Positions 11,171-19,795 of a DNA stretch of 64,000 nucleotides are shown one piece after another (position 1 is the first letter of the stretch; the number at the start of each line of letters is the position of its first letter). This DNA is from Emiliania huxleyi CCMP1516. Its lineage: Eukaryota > Haptophyta > Isochrysidales > Noelaerhabdaceae. The stretch is from assembly GCF_000372725.1 (NCBI RefSeq), contig NW_005202428.1, positions 484,155 to 548,154 on the forward strand, given 5' to 3'. The position numbers were made by a program, and so were the translations under genes. The notes beneath the pieces are model-generated. The model had not been told where the DNA came from. It worked only from the letters and a program-made list of their open reading frames with translations, and ran no database searches.

Positions 11171-11198
11171 ATGCATGCGGCGCAAGCGCCGCATGCAT
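11171..11198. other. Perfect 13-bp hairpin downstream of the ankyrin gene
   Basis: ATGCATGCGGCGC and its exact reverse complement are separated by two bases, 43 bp after the ankyrin stop codon. It could form a strong stem in the 3' untranslated RNA. No conserved element is recognised. Confidence 0.7.
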
Positions 11199-11206
11199 TC
11201 TGCGAC

Positions 11207-11272
11207 GGCTCTGGCGACGGCTCTGGCGACGGCTCGGGCGACGGCTCGGGCGACGGCTCGGGCGACGGCGGC
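11207..11272 (+). repeat. 12-bp minisatellite
   Basis: About five copies of GGCGACGGCTCG-type units lie in tandem in the presumed 3' region of the ankyrin gene. Confidence 0.85.
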
Positions 11273-11550
11273 GCAAACGGCACCACACCCCCTCTGGTGC
11301 GAGCTGTGGCCCGCGATGCCAGCGGCCGGCACGTCGGATTATCCGGACAAACGGCAAGCCTCACCCGCACCGCCGCAGAGAACACGCCCACACACGCGCG
11401 CCTCCACGCATGGTGCCTGCGCGTGCGTCGCCGGTTCTCATATGACCCGCTGTGAGTGTTACGAAAGTCGCGAAATTGCTGTTCGTCGGACGAATTTCTT
11501 CATCATTTTTCACGAAACGTAACGAGTCGCCTTGCGCGTTTCCTGCATCC

Positions 11551-11698
11551 TCGCGGGAGTCGCTTAGGCGGCTCCCGTGGTGTACCTGTGTTAGTGCCAG
11601 TGCGCGCCGGCCCCGTGCCCAGTGAGCAGTGTTGTGCGAGGGCGGGTTGTTAAGTTCTTTTTCCGTGTTAGTGCCAGTGCGCGCCAGCCCCGTGCCCA
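11551..11698 (+). repeat. Dispersed repeat family A, full copy plus partial copy
   Basis: A full copy (11551-11620) includes the stem-forming GGGAGTCGCTTAGGCGGCTC. A partial second copy (about 11666-11698) follows. Between them, TGTGCGAGGGCGGGTTGTTA with TTCTTTTTCCG (11632-11665) recurs at 12089-12122, just ahead of the BTB gene start, so the family has at least two modules. Confidence 0.75.
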
Positions 11699-11829
11699 AA
11701 AAGAAAGAAAACAGACAACCCAAGGGAGGGATGGGAGAACGGCACGCCGCCACCAGAAAGAAAGAAAGAAAACAGACAACCCAAGGGAGGGATGGGAGGA
11801 CGGCACGCCGCCACCACACAGGGATTTTA
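11697..11829 (+). repeat. Dispersed repeat family B, two tandem copies
   Basis: Two copies (11697-11755 and 11756-11829) run from GAAAGAAAACAGACAACCCA through GGGAGGGATGGGAG to GGCACGCCGCCACCA. A third, near-identical copy lies at 16903-16980. The region 11129-12205 otherwise contains no supported gene. Confidence 0.85.
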
Positions 11830-12205
11830 AGGAGAGGAGTGTGATGCGCTAGCCGTCGCCCACCCTAGGGAGTCTGCCTCTTCCTATCTCTTTTCGCAGT
11901 CTCTCGCCGATTCTCGCTGCAACCTTCATGCCACCTCGCGGCCGTCCCACTCTCGTCGTTCTCTCCCTTGTCATTTCCTCCTCTGTCGCGTCATTCTCTT
12001 CTGCCTCGTCCTGCGCCGCCGCCGCCTGCCGGTCCCTTGTTCTCTCGGCTTCTTTCGCCTTTCGGCGCAGCTCCGCCCTCCTTGCTCGTTGTGCGAGGGC
12101 GGGTCGTTAAATTCTTTTTCCGCGCTGTCCCCCAGGCCCACACCCCCGGCCATCGTGGCCTCCAGGACACTCTCCAGGACACTACCGTCGCGACGGTATC
12201 TGCAT

Positions 12206-14136
12206 ATGCAGCAGGGCCTCCCAGAGAGCCTCGCCGCCAGCCTCGTCAGGCTCCGAGCCGTGCGGCAGCATCGTGCCGTCCGGCCAGGCCCCGAGTTCAA
12301 CTCGTGCGTGGATGCGGTTGAGAGCGAAGTCACGCAGGAGGTGACCCGTTTGCAAGACGAGCTGCAAGAGCAAGGCCGAACGCTGGCACAGCTCAGCTTC
12401 AGGCCCGACGTCAAGCTGCTCTCTCTCGACGAGCAAGCCGTCCCTGCGCTGCGGCACGTGCTCACAAGCAACTCGCGCGTCCTGGAGCGCATGTTCGCCG
12501 CGCACACTGCCGAGGCTCAGAGTGGCACCATCAAGACGGAGGCGACGCTCTCTGTCCTCGAGCACGTCATGAAGTCGCTGCACTGCGCGGCCTGCGCAAA
12601 CGACGAGGCGGATGCGGTCGTCCTGCTCGGCGCCTGCGAGCTCGCGGCTCGGTGGGAGCTCGGCGCAGTGTTTCGCTCCACAGCGTCTGCCCTGCGAAAC
12701 AACTTGGACGCACGCTCGGCGGCGCTGGTCCTCGCCGCCGCCGACAAGCACGTTGAGGCTGACGCCACGAGCGCAGGCTGGCAGAAGCTGCGCGAGGATG
12801 CCGCGGCGGCGCTTGCACGCCTCATGCCGATGGGCGCGCTGCAGCCCGCCTTCAAGACGCTGGGCCTCAGCTCCATCCTCGAGGTTGTCAGCCACGTCAA
12901 GGAGGACACGGTGACCGTGCCGAACCTCGACATTGACATCACGTCGCCCGGCTACACCGGCAGCCAAACCGCTTTCGACGGCCCGCTGAGCAAAGACCTC
13001 TTCTGGCGGCCTCGCGACCGAGATGGAGTCAAGTTTGACGAGCACAGGCTCTATGCCGAGAAGCGCGACGATGGCTCTCTCGGCCTCTACATGAAGAACG
13101 TGGGGCACGTCACGGGCAAGCAGGTGGAGTTCACCATCAAAGCCAACAACAAGGAGTGGAGGGGCGACAACGATGCTGCGATGTCTACGTTGCCGGCGGG
13201 GCAGGGCTTGGGCTGGCATGAGTTCCTCCCCCCCCAGCAGATCCCGACCGCCGCCGTAGAGGGCAAGATCACCGTTCGCGGCACGGTGACCGTCCCCGCA
13301 CGGCAGCGCAAGGCCGACGTCCTCAACATGTGGCTCCTCGCCACCGAGAGCGTCAACGAGCCCCTCGGCCCCGCCGAGCTGCTCCTCTGCTTGCGCGCGC
13401 ACGCGTGCGACTTTAACGCCGCGGCCTTGAGCGGGTTCGTGTCACAGCCATCGCTGGATTCGGCTATATCGCCCACTATGGTGTATAGGCCGCCGACACG
13501 AACGCGCTCAAGGAGCAGCTCAGCGAGCGGGGGCTGGACACGTCGGGCGGCGTCAACACTCTGCGGACGCGGCTTCGGGACGCGATGCACGCGGCGCTGC
13601 CCGTGGCATCCCCGCCATCGCGGCTCCGCCATCTCGGCTCCGCGTGCCACGCGCTCGCCGAGCTGACGGCAGTGTTCCTCCCTAAGGCCGTCGCGGACGG
13701 CAGCCTGTTTGAGCTCGACGCAGCGTCCTTCTCGATGGTGCTCGCGCAGGACAAGCTCGTCGTGGCCAGTGAGAGCGCCGTCCTCGAGCACGCCCTGCGC
13801 TGGGCGTCGCGTGCGGGCCGCACGGAGGAGGTAGTGAGCCGCGTGATGCCGCTCGTGCGTTTCCCGCTCGTCTCACTGCTTCGCCCCTCCGCCGCGCTCA
13901 AGAGGCTGCAGCAGGCCAACGCGGTGGTGGCCCAGCTGATCAAGGAGGCGCTCGCGCTGCAGGTCAAGCCTGCGTCGGCGGTGGCGACTTTCGTGCCCAC
14001 CAGGCACCGCCTGATCGAGGGCGTGCTGCCCGACGACACCGACGACGTGCCGCGCGCCAAGCGCCGCAAGTACTGCAAGGACGACAAGGTGGCGGCGGTG
14101 GACCCCGCCGAGGCGATCTTCGCCACTGCCTTTTGA
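12206..14136 (+). CDS. BTB-MATH-SAP-BACK domain protein
   Basis: Two exons, 12206-13438 and 13489-14136, flank a 50-bp GT-AG intron; splicing keeps phase and yields about 626 residues. In order: a BTB/POZ fold (VKLLSLDEQAVPALRHVL, then SRVLERMF), a beta-rich segment resembling MATH (VEFTIKANNKEWRG, then GWHEFLPP), a SAP-like helix pair spanning the splice (NALKEQLSERGLDTSGG), and a BACK domain (LHALRW-type segment AVLEHALRWASRAG). BTB-BACK proteins usually act as substrate adaptors for cullin-3 ubiquitin ligases, and SAP motifs bind DNA, so a nuclear adaptor is a reasonable inference. An upstream in-frame ATG near 12089 would take its codons from a dispersed repeat, so I prefer 12206. The tail has a basic PRAKRRK nuclear-import-like motif. 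Confidence 0.85.
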
Positions 14137-14416
14137 GAGATGCAAGGTGGCGGCGGTATTGTACCATCATGTACCACAGATATAGACGGAGGTACGGTCG
14201 GAGATCCTTCTACTCTATCTACTGTCTTGTACGTAGCGTTTGGGGCAACTCTGTCTAGGACTAGGTGGTTTGTGGCATGTGGGCGAGATCGACAGATGCG
14301 TACACCGGGATCCAGCGTGCTCAAGAGCGGGAGAGGGGGGCGGGTGGGAGGGCTCTCGTAATGTTCGCCCGCCTCTTTTCATTTCTTCGCTGCAGCGTTT
14401 CTTTTTCTGGCAGATA

Positions 14417-15763
14417 ATGAGCGGCCCAGCCGTCAGCCCCGCCGAGCTGGCGGTGGGCGACCTGGGCTCGCTGCGCGCCCTCCTCTCCGGGCGGCGGACG
14501 CGCGGCACGTCGCTCGCGGCCCAGCTCGACGCGCGGCTCGACACCGAGAAGCAAGACACGCTGCTCACCTGGGCCGCTCGCCACGGGCAAGCCGAGGCGG
14601 TGCGGCTGCTGCTCGAAGCTGGCGCGAGCGTCGGGGCGACGACGGGCGGCGGCCGCGGCGGCTCCGCGCTGTACATCGCGTGCCAGGAGGGCCACCTCGA
14701 GTGCGCCGCGCTGCTTCTCGAGGCTGGCGCGGCGGTCAACCAAGCCAACGCCAGAGGCGCCACGCCGCTCTTCATCGCGTGCCAGAACGGCCACGTCGAG
14801 TGCGCCCGGCTGCTCCAGCAGGCTGGCGCAGCGGTCAACCAAGCGATGGACGGCGGCGTCACGGCGATGCTCATGGCGTGTCAGAACGGCCACCCCCCGT
14901 GCGTCCGGCTGCTTCTCGAGGCCAGTGCGGCGGTCGGCCAAGCCATGAACAACGGCGTCACGCCGCTGTACATCGCGTGCCAGGAGGGCCACCTCGAGTG
15001 CGCCGCGCTGCTTCTCGAGGCTGGCGCGGCGGTCAACCAAGCCAACGCCAGAGGCGCCACGCCGCTCTTCATCGCGTGCCAGAACGGCCACGTCGAGTGC
15101 GCCCGGCTGCTCCTCGAGGCCAGCGCGGCGGTCAACCAAGCCAACACCAGAGGCGCCACGCCGCTGTACGTCGCGTGCAAGCGCGGCCACGTCGACATCG
15201 CCCGGCTGCTTCTCGAGGCCAGCGCATCGGTCAACCAGGCCTCGAACCAAGGCGCCGCCCCGCTGCTCATCGCGTGCCGCAACGGCCACCTCGAGGTCGC
15301 CAAGCTCCTCTCCTCCTACGGCGCCTCCCGCGCCGCTACGCTCTTCGGCACGCCCGAGGAGATTGCAAACAGCCGCGGCCACGCCGACCTCGCCGCCTGG
15401 CTGGTCGCCAGCCGCGGCTGGACGCCGCTCGCGCACCTTGAGAGCCTCACCACCGCCCGCGCTCTCTCCCTGCTGCGCAGCAGCGCAAGCCTGCACGAGG
15501 GCGAGCCGACGCCGCTGCAGCGCGCCGCGGGCGGCGAGGGCGAGGCGGCGGCGCTGATCCGGCGGGCGGCGGCGCCGTGGTCGTCGGCAAGCCACTCGCT
15601 CTTCCCCGCGGCGGCCCGCGCGCGGGCGGCGCTCCTCGTCCTCTCGCTCTACGAGATCCACGAGCGGCACCATCTCGACTCGGCAGGAAACACGAACGGC
15701 ATCGCGGCGCGCGACTTTGTCGCGTGCGTGCTGCGCTTCGCGATCACGCGCGAGACGGAGTAG
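14417..15763 (+). CDS. Ankyrin-repeat protein, 448 residues
   Basis: Single exon with roughly nine consecutive 33-residue ankyrin repeats (consensus GATPLFIACQNGHVECARLL), from about residue 50 to 320. A C-terminal domain follows with TPLAHLESLTTARALSLLR and HSLFPAAARARAALLVLSLY, a segment seen after ankyrin arrays in other algal proteins of this type. There is no catalytic motif, so a protein-binding role is inferred. Within the array 150 bp (14667-14816) are repeated without mismatch at 14964-15113, exactly three repeats (297 bp) downstream, indicating recent unequal exchange or conversion. ATG 14417 follows a stop-rich leader; the frame is open upstream to 14240. Confidence 0.85.
   Translation: MSGPAVSPAELAVGDLGSLRALLSGRRTRGTSLAAQLDARLDTEKQDTLLTWAARHGQAEAVRLLLEAGASVGATTGGGRGGSALYIACQEGHLECAALLLEAGAAVNQANARGATPLFIACQNGHVECARLLQQAGAAVNQAMDGGVTAMLMACQNGHPPCVRLLLEASAAVGQAMNNGVTPLYIACQEGHLECAALLLEAGAAVNQANARGATPLFIACQNGHVECARLLLEASAAVNQANTRGATPLYVACKRGHVDIARLLLEASASVNQASNQGAAPLLIACRNGHLEVAKLLSSYGASRAATLFGTPEEIANSRGHADLAAWLVASRGWTPLAHLESLTTARALSLLRSSASLHEGEPTPLQRAAGGEGEAAALIRRAAAPWSSASHSLFPAAARARAALLVLSLYEIHERHHLDSAGNTNGIAARDFVACVLRFAITRETE
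14667..15113 (+). repeat. Perfect 150-bp intragenic duplication
   Basis: Bases 14667-14816 and 14964-15113 are identical, offset 297 bp, inside the ankyrin array. The flanking repeats have diverged, so this copy is much younger than the array. Confidence 0.9.
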
Positions 15764-16006
15764 CGGAGCACTGCAGTGGCCCTGCTCTCCCCTTGGAACC
15801 GCCGCGACGGTCCCTCCTCTGTTGTTTAGTGCTCAACTGGATCGGACTGTGTGCCGTCCGTTTTATCTCGCGCAGCGTACGTACATTCTGTCGAGATGGA
15901 TTTTTGTGGCAACTAAGTCTCTGCACGCCAAAAAATAAGCAAAACGGACATCCCAAGCTAGGCAAGCCGCGGCGGCCGCGCTCTACAGACTACACGACCG
16001 TGCGCG

Positions 16007-16770
16007 CCGCGGGGTTGTTGCACGAGTATATGGGACAAAAGCGTCGAAAATGTCCCAAAAAAGCGTGTCTCGAGTTTGTTGCAGCCCCACAGCCGGCGCG
16101 CGCTGCCAGGAAGCACCGCTCGCGTGTCGGCCGCACTCCCTGGCACCCGGTGAGTGCGGCCGACCGACCAGACCGATTAGGCTCGACGCCGCGCTCGCTG
16201 TGGGGCTGCAACAAACTCGCCGCCGAGCGTGCCACCGAAAGCGTCCCGGCGGAGGTGATGGAGTGTGAGACCTGAGGCTGCGGAAGTGACGCCTGAGGTA
16301 CCGGTCCGTGCACAGCGACTCAGCCGGCGACCGCCACGGGCTCAGACGAGACTTGTCGACTCGTTCCAGCTCAGCTTCACCGTGGTCCTCGGGCGTCTGT
16401 CGACGTCAGGACCACCCATACAGCTCGCGGGTTTGAGGTCGCAAGAGCCAAGATGGTGGCGTTTGGACATCCCAACCATCACACAAGACAGCCTGTAGGT
16501 GATGGCGGGACGGCGCAGTGTTTGTGGCACTCGGCAGTAGGCACCCGCGGCACGGCCCCGCTGTCGGCTCTCGCGGGCTGCGGAACCGGACCCAGAAAGG
16601 GACGGTCCGGGCGAGTGTGGCAGCTCCTGCGCTAGTATGGGCACCCTCTATTGTAGCACTACTGATCCTGGTCATTAGAGCTGCCAGGGATAGCGTCAGG
16701 AGCTGGTAGGAGTCAAAACCCCTCATATTTGAGACATCGTGTCCCATATACTCGTGCAACAACCCCGCGG
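16007..16770. mobile_element. Candidate MITE-like block with 31-bp inverted ends
   Basis: Bases 16007-16037 (CCGCGGGGTTGTTGCACGAG and 11 more) are the exact reverse complement of 16740-16770. The 764-bp block between has no supported ORF, as expected of a non-autonomous DNA transposon. No target-site duplication is obvious immediately outside, so a plain inverted duplication is the alternative. A second perfect 19-bp inverted pair lies inside it. Confidence 0.5.
16074..16216. repeat. Nested palindrome
   Basis: GTTTGTTGCAGCCCCACAG (16074-16092) pairs perfectly with CTGTGGGGCTGCAACAAAC (16198-16216). An inner pair, CGGCCGCACTC and GAGTGCGGCCG, lies near 16126-16164. Together they could fold into a long interrupted hairpin. 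Confidence 0.8.
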
Positions 16771-16902
16771 TGCTCGGTGCTCCGCGCACCCAACTCGTTC
16801 GAACGCAAATGACCAAAATCAAGATTGTGTAACGCGAGTTGCCACTGTGAGATGGAACTAGCCCTTGAGTCTCGGCATGAACCTCAGACCCTTCTGAGAG
16901 GC

Positions 16903-16980
16903 AAAAAGAAAGAAAGAAAGAAAACAGACAACCCAAGGGAGGGATGGGAGGACGGCACGCCGCCACCACACAGGGATTTT
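16903..16980 (+). repeat. Dispersed repeat family B, third copy
   Basis: Nearly identical to 11756-11829, including the GAAAGAAAGAAAACAGACAA start and the CCACCACACAGGGATTTT end. Confidence 0.85.
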
Positions 16981-17072
16981 GAGAGGCACGAGGCCGCCCG
17001 TAAATAGGGATATTTTCTTTTTTCCCGTTGTAAATCCTTCCTGCCGGAAATCCTTCATTCGAGTTTCGACGG

Positions 17073-17836
17073 ATGCCAGCCCTCTCCTCCGTTACGCCGG
17101 CTGCCGCCTCGCGTCTCGTCGTGCTCGTTGTCGTGCTCTTTGGCTTTGTGCCCAGTAAGCCAGCTCAACGCCGAGAGGCGGCTAAGTAGCGGGAGTGTTG
17201 ACTCGCGCTCTCCCTCGCCGCCGCAGGCCTGATCCTCCAATCGCCGGCCATCCCTCACAATCAGAAGTGGTTCGGAAACCACAGCAACTGGGGGTACCAC
17301 CACGACGCCTCTGGCATGCCCGACGCTGGCTGGCAGAACGAGATCGCCATCTGGAACCTGTCGGTGGGTCTGATGCTCACCGGCACGCTCTTCTCGGTCA
17401 AGGTGCATGAAGCCGACTCACGCGTCGAACCCGGTTCTCGCACCACGGCTCCTGTGAGATGGCTCCTGTGCCCCGCCCACTCACAGGACGTCTCCTTCCT
17501 GCTCCCCGGTCTTACTGTCATGTGCACCCTCTTCTTCTTCAACCACCTCAACGGCTTCTCTCGCGCACGCCGGTACGAGAACCGGACCGCGTGGTCTCAC
17601 GTCGCCGGTGTGCGGGCCCCCCAACACGCAGCACGCCCGCCAACGCCGTTTTCCTGAGCCCCTCAACCGGTCACAGTTGGGGCCATGACATCGCAGGCGC
17701 CGTTGGCAACGGGGTTGGCATCGCTCTCTTTCTGTGCTGGTGGATCCTGAGCTTCCGCGCCGGCTTCGTCTGCCTGTGGCGGCGGCGGTCCGCCGAAGCA
17801 GAGGAGGGCAAGGGCGACTGCAGCGCGGCGGCATGA
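17073..17836 (+). CDS. Small four-helix membrane protein, unknown family
   Basis: Exons 17073-17154, 17227-17402, 17487-17607 and 17697-17836 join in phase through GT-AG introns of 72, 84 and 89 bp. The 84-bp intron is stop-free and a multiple of three, so it may be retained. The product is about 172 residues with four hydrophobic segments: SRLVVLVVVLFGFV (a signal peptide or helix), IAIWNLSVGLMLTGTLFSV, FLLPGLTVMCTLFFF and NGVGIALFLCWWILSFRAGF. The loop after the first carries NQKWFGNHSNWGYHHD, and a short charged tail follows the last. I do not recognise the family. The clean phase relations and regular introns support a real gene. Confidence 0.6.
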
Positions 17837-18168
17837 GTACGCAGGTGGGGAGGCCGGGTGGTATGTCGGTCGGTCGCCACGCAGCTGGCCAGGCAGAGGG
17901 GCGGAGGGGAGAAGAAGTGAATGAAAGGTGTGGGTGTGGCGTGTCTGGCGCGTGGCGGCGCGAACCCTGCCCGCTCGCTGTTCGTGCCGGGGGAGGCGCG
18001 ACCCTGTGTCACCCGGGTGGTCACTCACTCACGCACCGAGCCACCGACTCAGGGATGTATGTTTGTATGTATCGAAGGCGAAAACAGGGTGTGCTGAGTG
18101 TGTTGAGTGCTGTGGATGGATTGGAGGAGGATGTCGCTCGAGGGATGTTGAGAGACTGACTCGAGGAC

Positions 18169-18636
18169 GTGTCTGATTTCTTTTGGGACGGACCGCTCGA
18201 CCACTCGACTGGAAAGGGATGGGTCAAAGACCACGCGTATGGAAAGGGGTGGGTCAAGACGGATACGGGCTGGAAGTGGATGGGGGCGCAGTACTACGAC
18301 GCGAAGTGGGTCAAGAAAGCCATAACGCGGCTGGTGCTCGTGGAAACTTTGGGAGGCATTGCGCCGCCCACCAAGCAGTGCCTCCACGTGTTCGCCAAGG
18401 AGGCGGCGGGCACCAACACGGACCGGACGGTGTATGGGGCGGCGTCGGCGAGCGCCTCCTCCTTCGTCGTCCACCACACGCAGCAGATCTCCAAGGCGGC
18501 GGTGGCGGGCGACGCCGAAAACATCAACAAGCAGGCGCGCAAGGAGCGTACCGACTGGATCAACAAGCAAAAGAACAAGCAAGCGACAAGCGGCTTCTTG
18601 TCCTCGGCCCCAGTGGGGGGTGCCCGCGCCGCCTAG
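18169..18636 (+). CDS. Hypothetical protein exon with WVK repeats
   Basis: The frame encodes FFWDGPLDHSTGKGWVKDHA, a repeated GKGWVK motif, then helical segments (FVVHHTQQISKAAVAGDAEN, then KQARKERTDWINKQKNKQ) and a stop at 18634. No family is recognised. There is no ATG near the start. The same frame is open upstream from an ATG at 18055 (MYVCMYRRRKQG) except for one TGA at 18157, so the pieces may be one gene interrupted by a stop, an error, or an unseen intron. Confidence 0.4.
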   Translation: MSDFFWDGPLDHSTGKGWVKDHAYGKGWVKTDTGWKWMGAQYYDAKWVKKAITRLVLVETLGGIAPPTKQCLHVFAKEAAGTNTDRTVYGAASASASSFVVHHTQQISKAAVAGDAENINKQARKERTDWINKQKNKQATSGFLSSAPVGGARAA

Positions 18637-18739
18637 CTCTGCAGACGGGCCCCTCCACCCTTCGTGTAATCATGTAGTCCCCACATCCGCAATCGTGGGA
18701 TCGCTTGTCATGTGAGAGAGTGCGTTGTGTTCTTGTTTT

Positions 18740-19053
18740 GTACCCGCTTTCTCTTTTGAGCATCGCATACGCCAGGGAGGACAAGGACGTCGACGTGCAG
18801 CAGCTGTTGTTCGAGTCGTTCGGTGGGTTCGGGAAGGAAGGGGGTCGGCGCGATCTTCTGTGGAAGGCGGCGAACGCGCTGCAACAAGCTGACGCGGGCC
18901 CAGTACCTCGATGAGGTGACTTGGACCACCAAGAGCTGGCTGGGGCTGCAGACAAGCAGCGCATCTCAGTCGTTCTTCACACGGCCATCGCAGAGCAGAT
19001 TGTGAATGAGCTTGCCTGCGGCGAGGGCGGTCGGTCGAGTGCACGGAGCTAAG
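18740..19053 (+). pseudogene. Fragmented coding remnant in three frames
   Basis: Protein-like text passes through three frames in order: DVDVQQLLFESFGGFGKEGG (18790-18850), KLTRAQYLDEVTWTTKSWLG (18888-18950) and DKQRISVVLHTAIAEQIVNE (18953-19020), ending at a TAA at 19050. No good intron ends separate them, so a decayed or mis-sequenced gene is more likely than normal exons. No family is recognised. Confidence 0.3.
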
Positions 19054-19066
19054 TGCCTCGCCGTCC

Positions 19067-19136
19067 TCGCGGGAGTCGCTTAGGTGGCTCCCGTGGTGTA
19101 CCTGTGTTAGTGCCAGTGCGCGCCAGTCCCGTGCCT
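19067..19136 (+). repeat. Dispersed repeat family A, another copy
   Basis: Matches 11551-11620 almost base for base, with one change in the GGGAGTCGCTTAGGTGGCTC stem. Confidence 0.8.
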
Positions 19137-19282
19137 AGTGTGGTGTCAGAGTGTAAAATACTGTCCCGTTTTGCTGTTCACAGCTAGGGACGGCCTCTGC
19201 GGCAAAGTCAACTCACCCCCACCACCCTACCACCTCCCACCACGGCAAACCTTCGGCTCCCGCTCAGAGGCGCCCCGCGCCC

Positions 19283-19608
19283 GTGCGGCGCGCCGAGGCG
19301 GCGCCGAGGCCGGCGCCTTGCACCCGGCCCGCGGCCGGCACCGCCTCGCCCCACAACTGACCGCCCTGCGGCCCCTGCGCAGGCGTACCACAGGCGTCGC
19401 TCAAAAAGCGACGCCGGGTGTGGGCTGCTCCCTTGACCCGTCACGGGTGCGGCGCGCCGAGGCGGCGCCGAGGCCGGCGCCTTGCACCCGGCCCGCGGCC
19501 GGCACCGCCTCGCCCCACAACTGACCGCCCTGCGGCCCCTGCGCAGGCGTACCACAGGCGTCGCTCAAAAAGCGACGCCGGGTGTGGGCTGCTCCCTTGA
19601 CCCGTCAC
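19283..19608 (+). repeat. Tandem duplication of a 164-bp unit
   Basis: Two copies, 19283-19446 and 19447-19608, appear identical over about 162 bp. Each contains the hairpin GCGTCGCT-caaaa-AGCGACGC (8-bp stem). No coding function is supported. Confidence 0.9.
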
Positions 19609-19699
19609 CCGCCGCGCCCTCGCCCGGCCGCCTCACCGCTCACGGAGCGTGCTCGCCGCCGCCGCCGCGCGTCCCGCGCCGCCACGCATGCCCCTTGCC

Positions 19700-19795
19700 C
19701 TGACGCGCGCGCTCTGCAGCGGCAGAGCGCGCGTCTGTCACAGACGGAGCAGCGACCGCGCCAGCGGTCGCTGCTCCGCCCCTCCGTCGCGCGCG
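19700..19795. repeat. Cluster of short hairpins
   Basis: Successive inverted pairs include GCGCGCTCTG/CAGAGCGCGC and GGAGCAGCGACCGC/GCGGTCGCTGCTCC-type words. They resemble the hairpin-bearing repeats at 409-712. The last codons of the minus-strand gene next door lie inside this cluster. Confidence 0.7.

Larger units (their letters stand above)
15764..17072. other. Intergenic region with inverted-repeat-bounded block
   Basis: No gene is supported between the ankyrin gene and the membrane-protein gene at 17073. The region contains the 16007-16770 inverted-repeat block, a nested palindrome (16074-16216) and a family B copy (16903-16980). Confidence 0.55.

Noticed and set aside
12089-12205. Upstream start for the BTB protein
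   Set aside because: These 39 codons lie in a dispersed repeat and read as low complexity; ATG 12206 is a better start.
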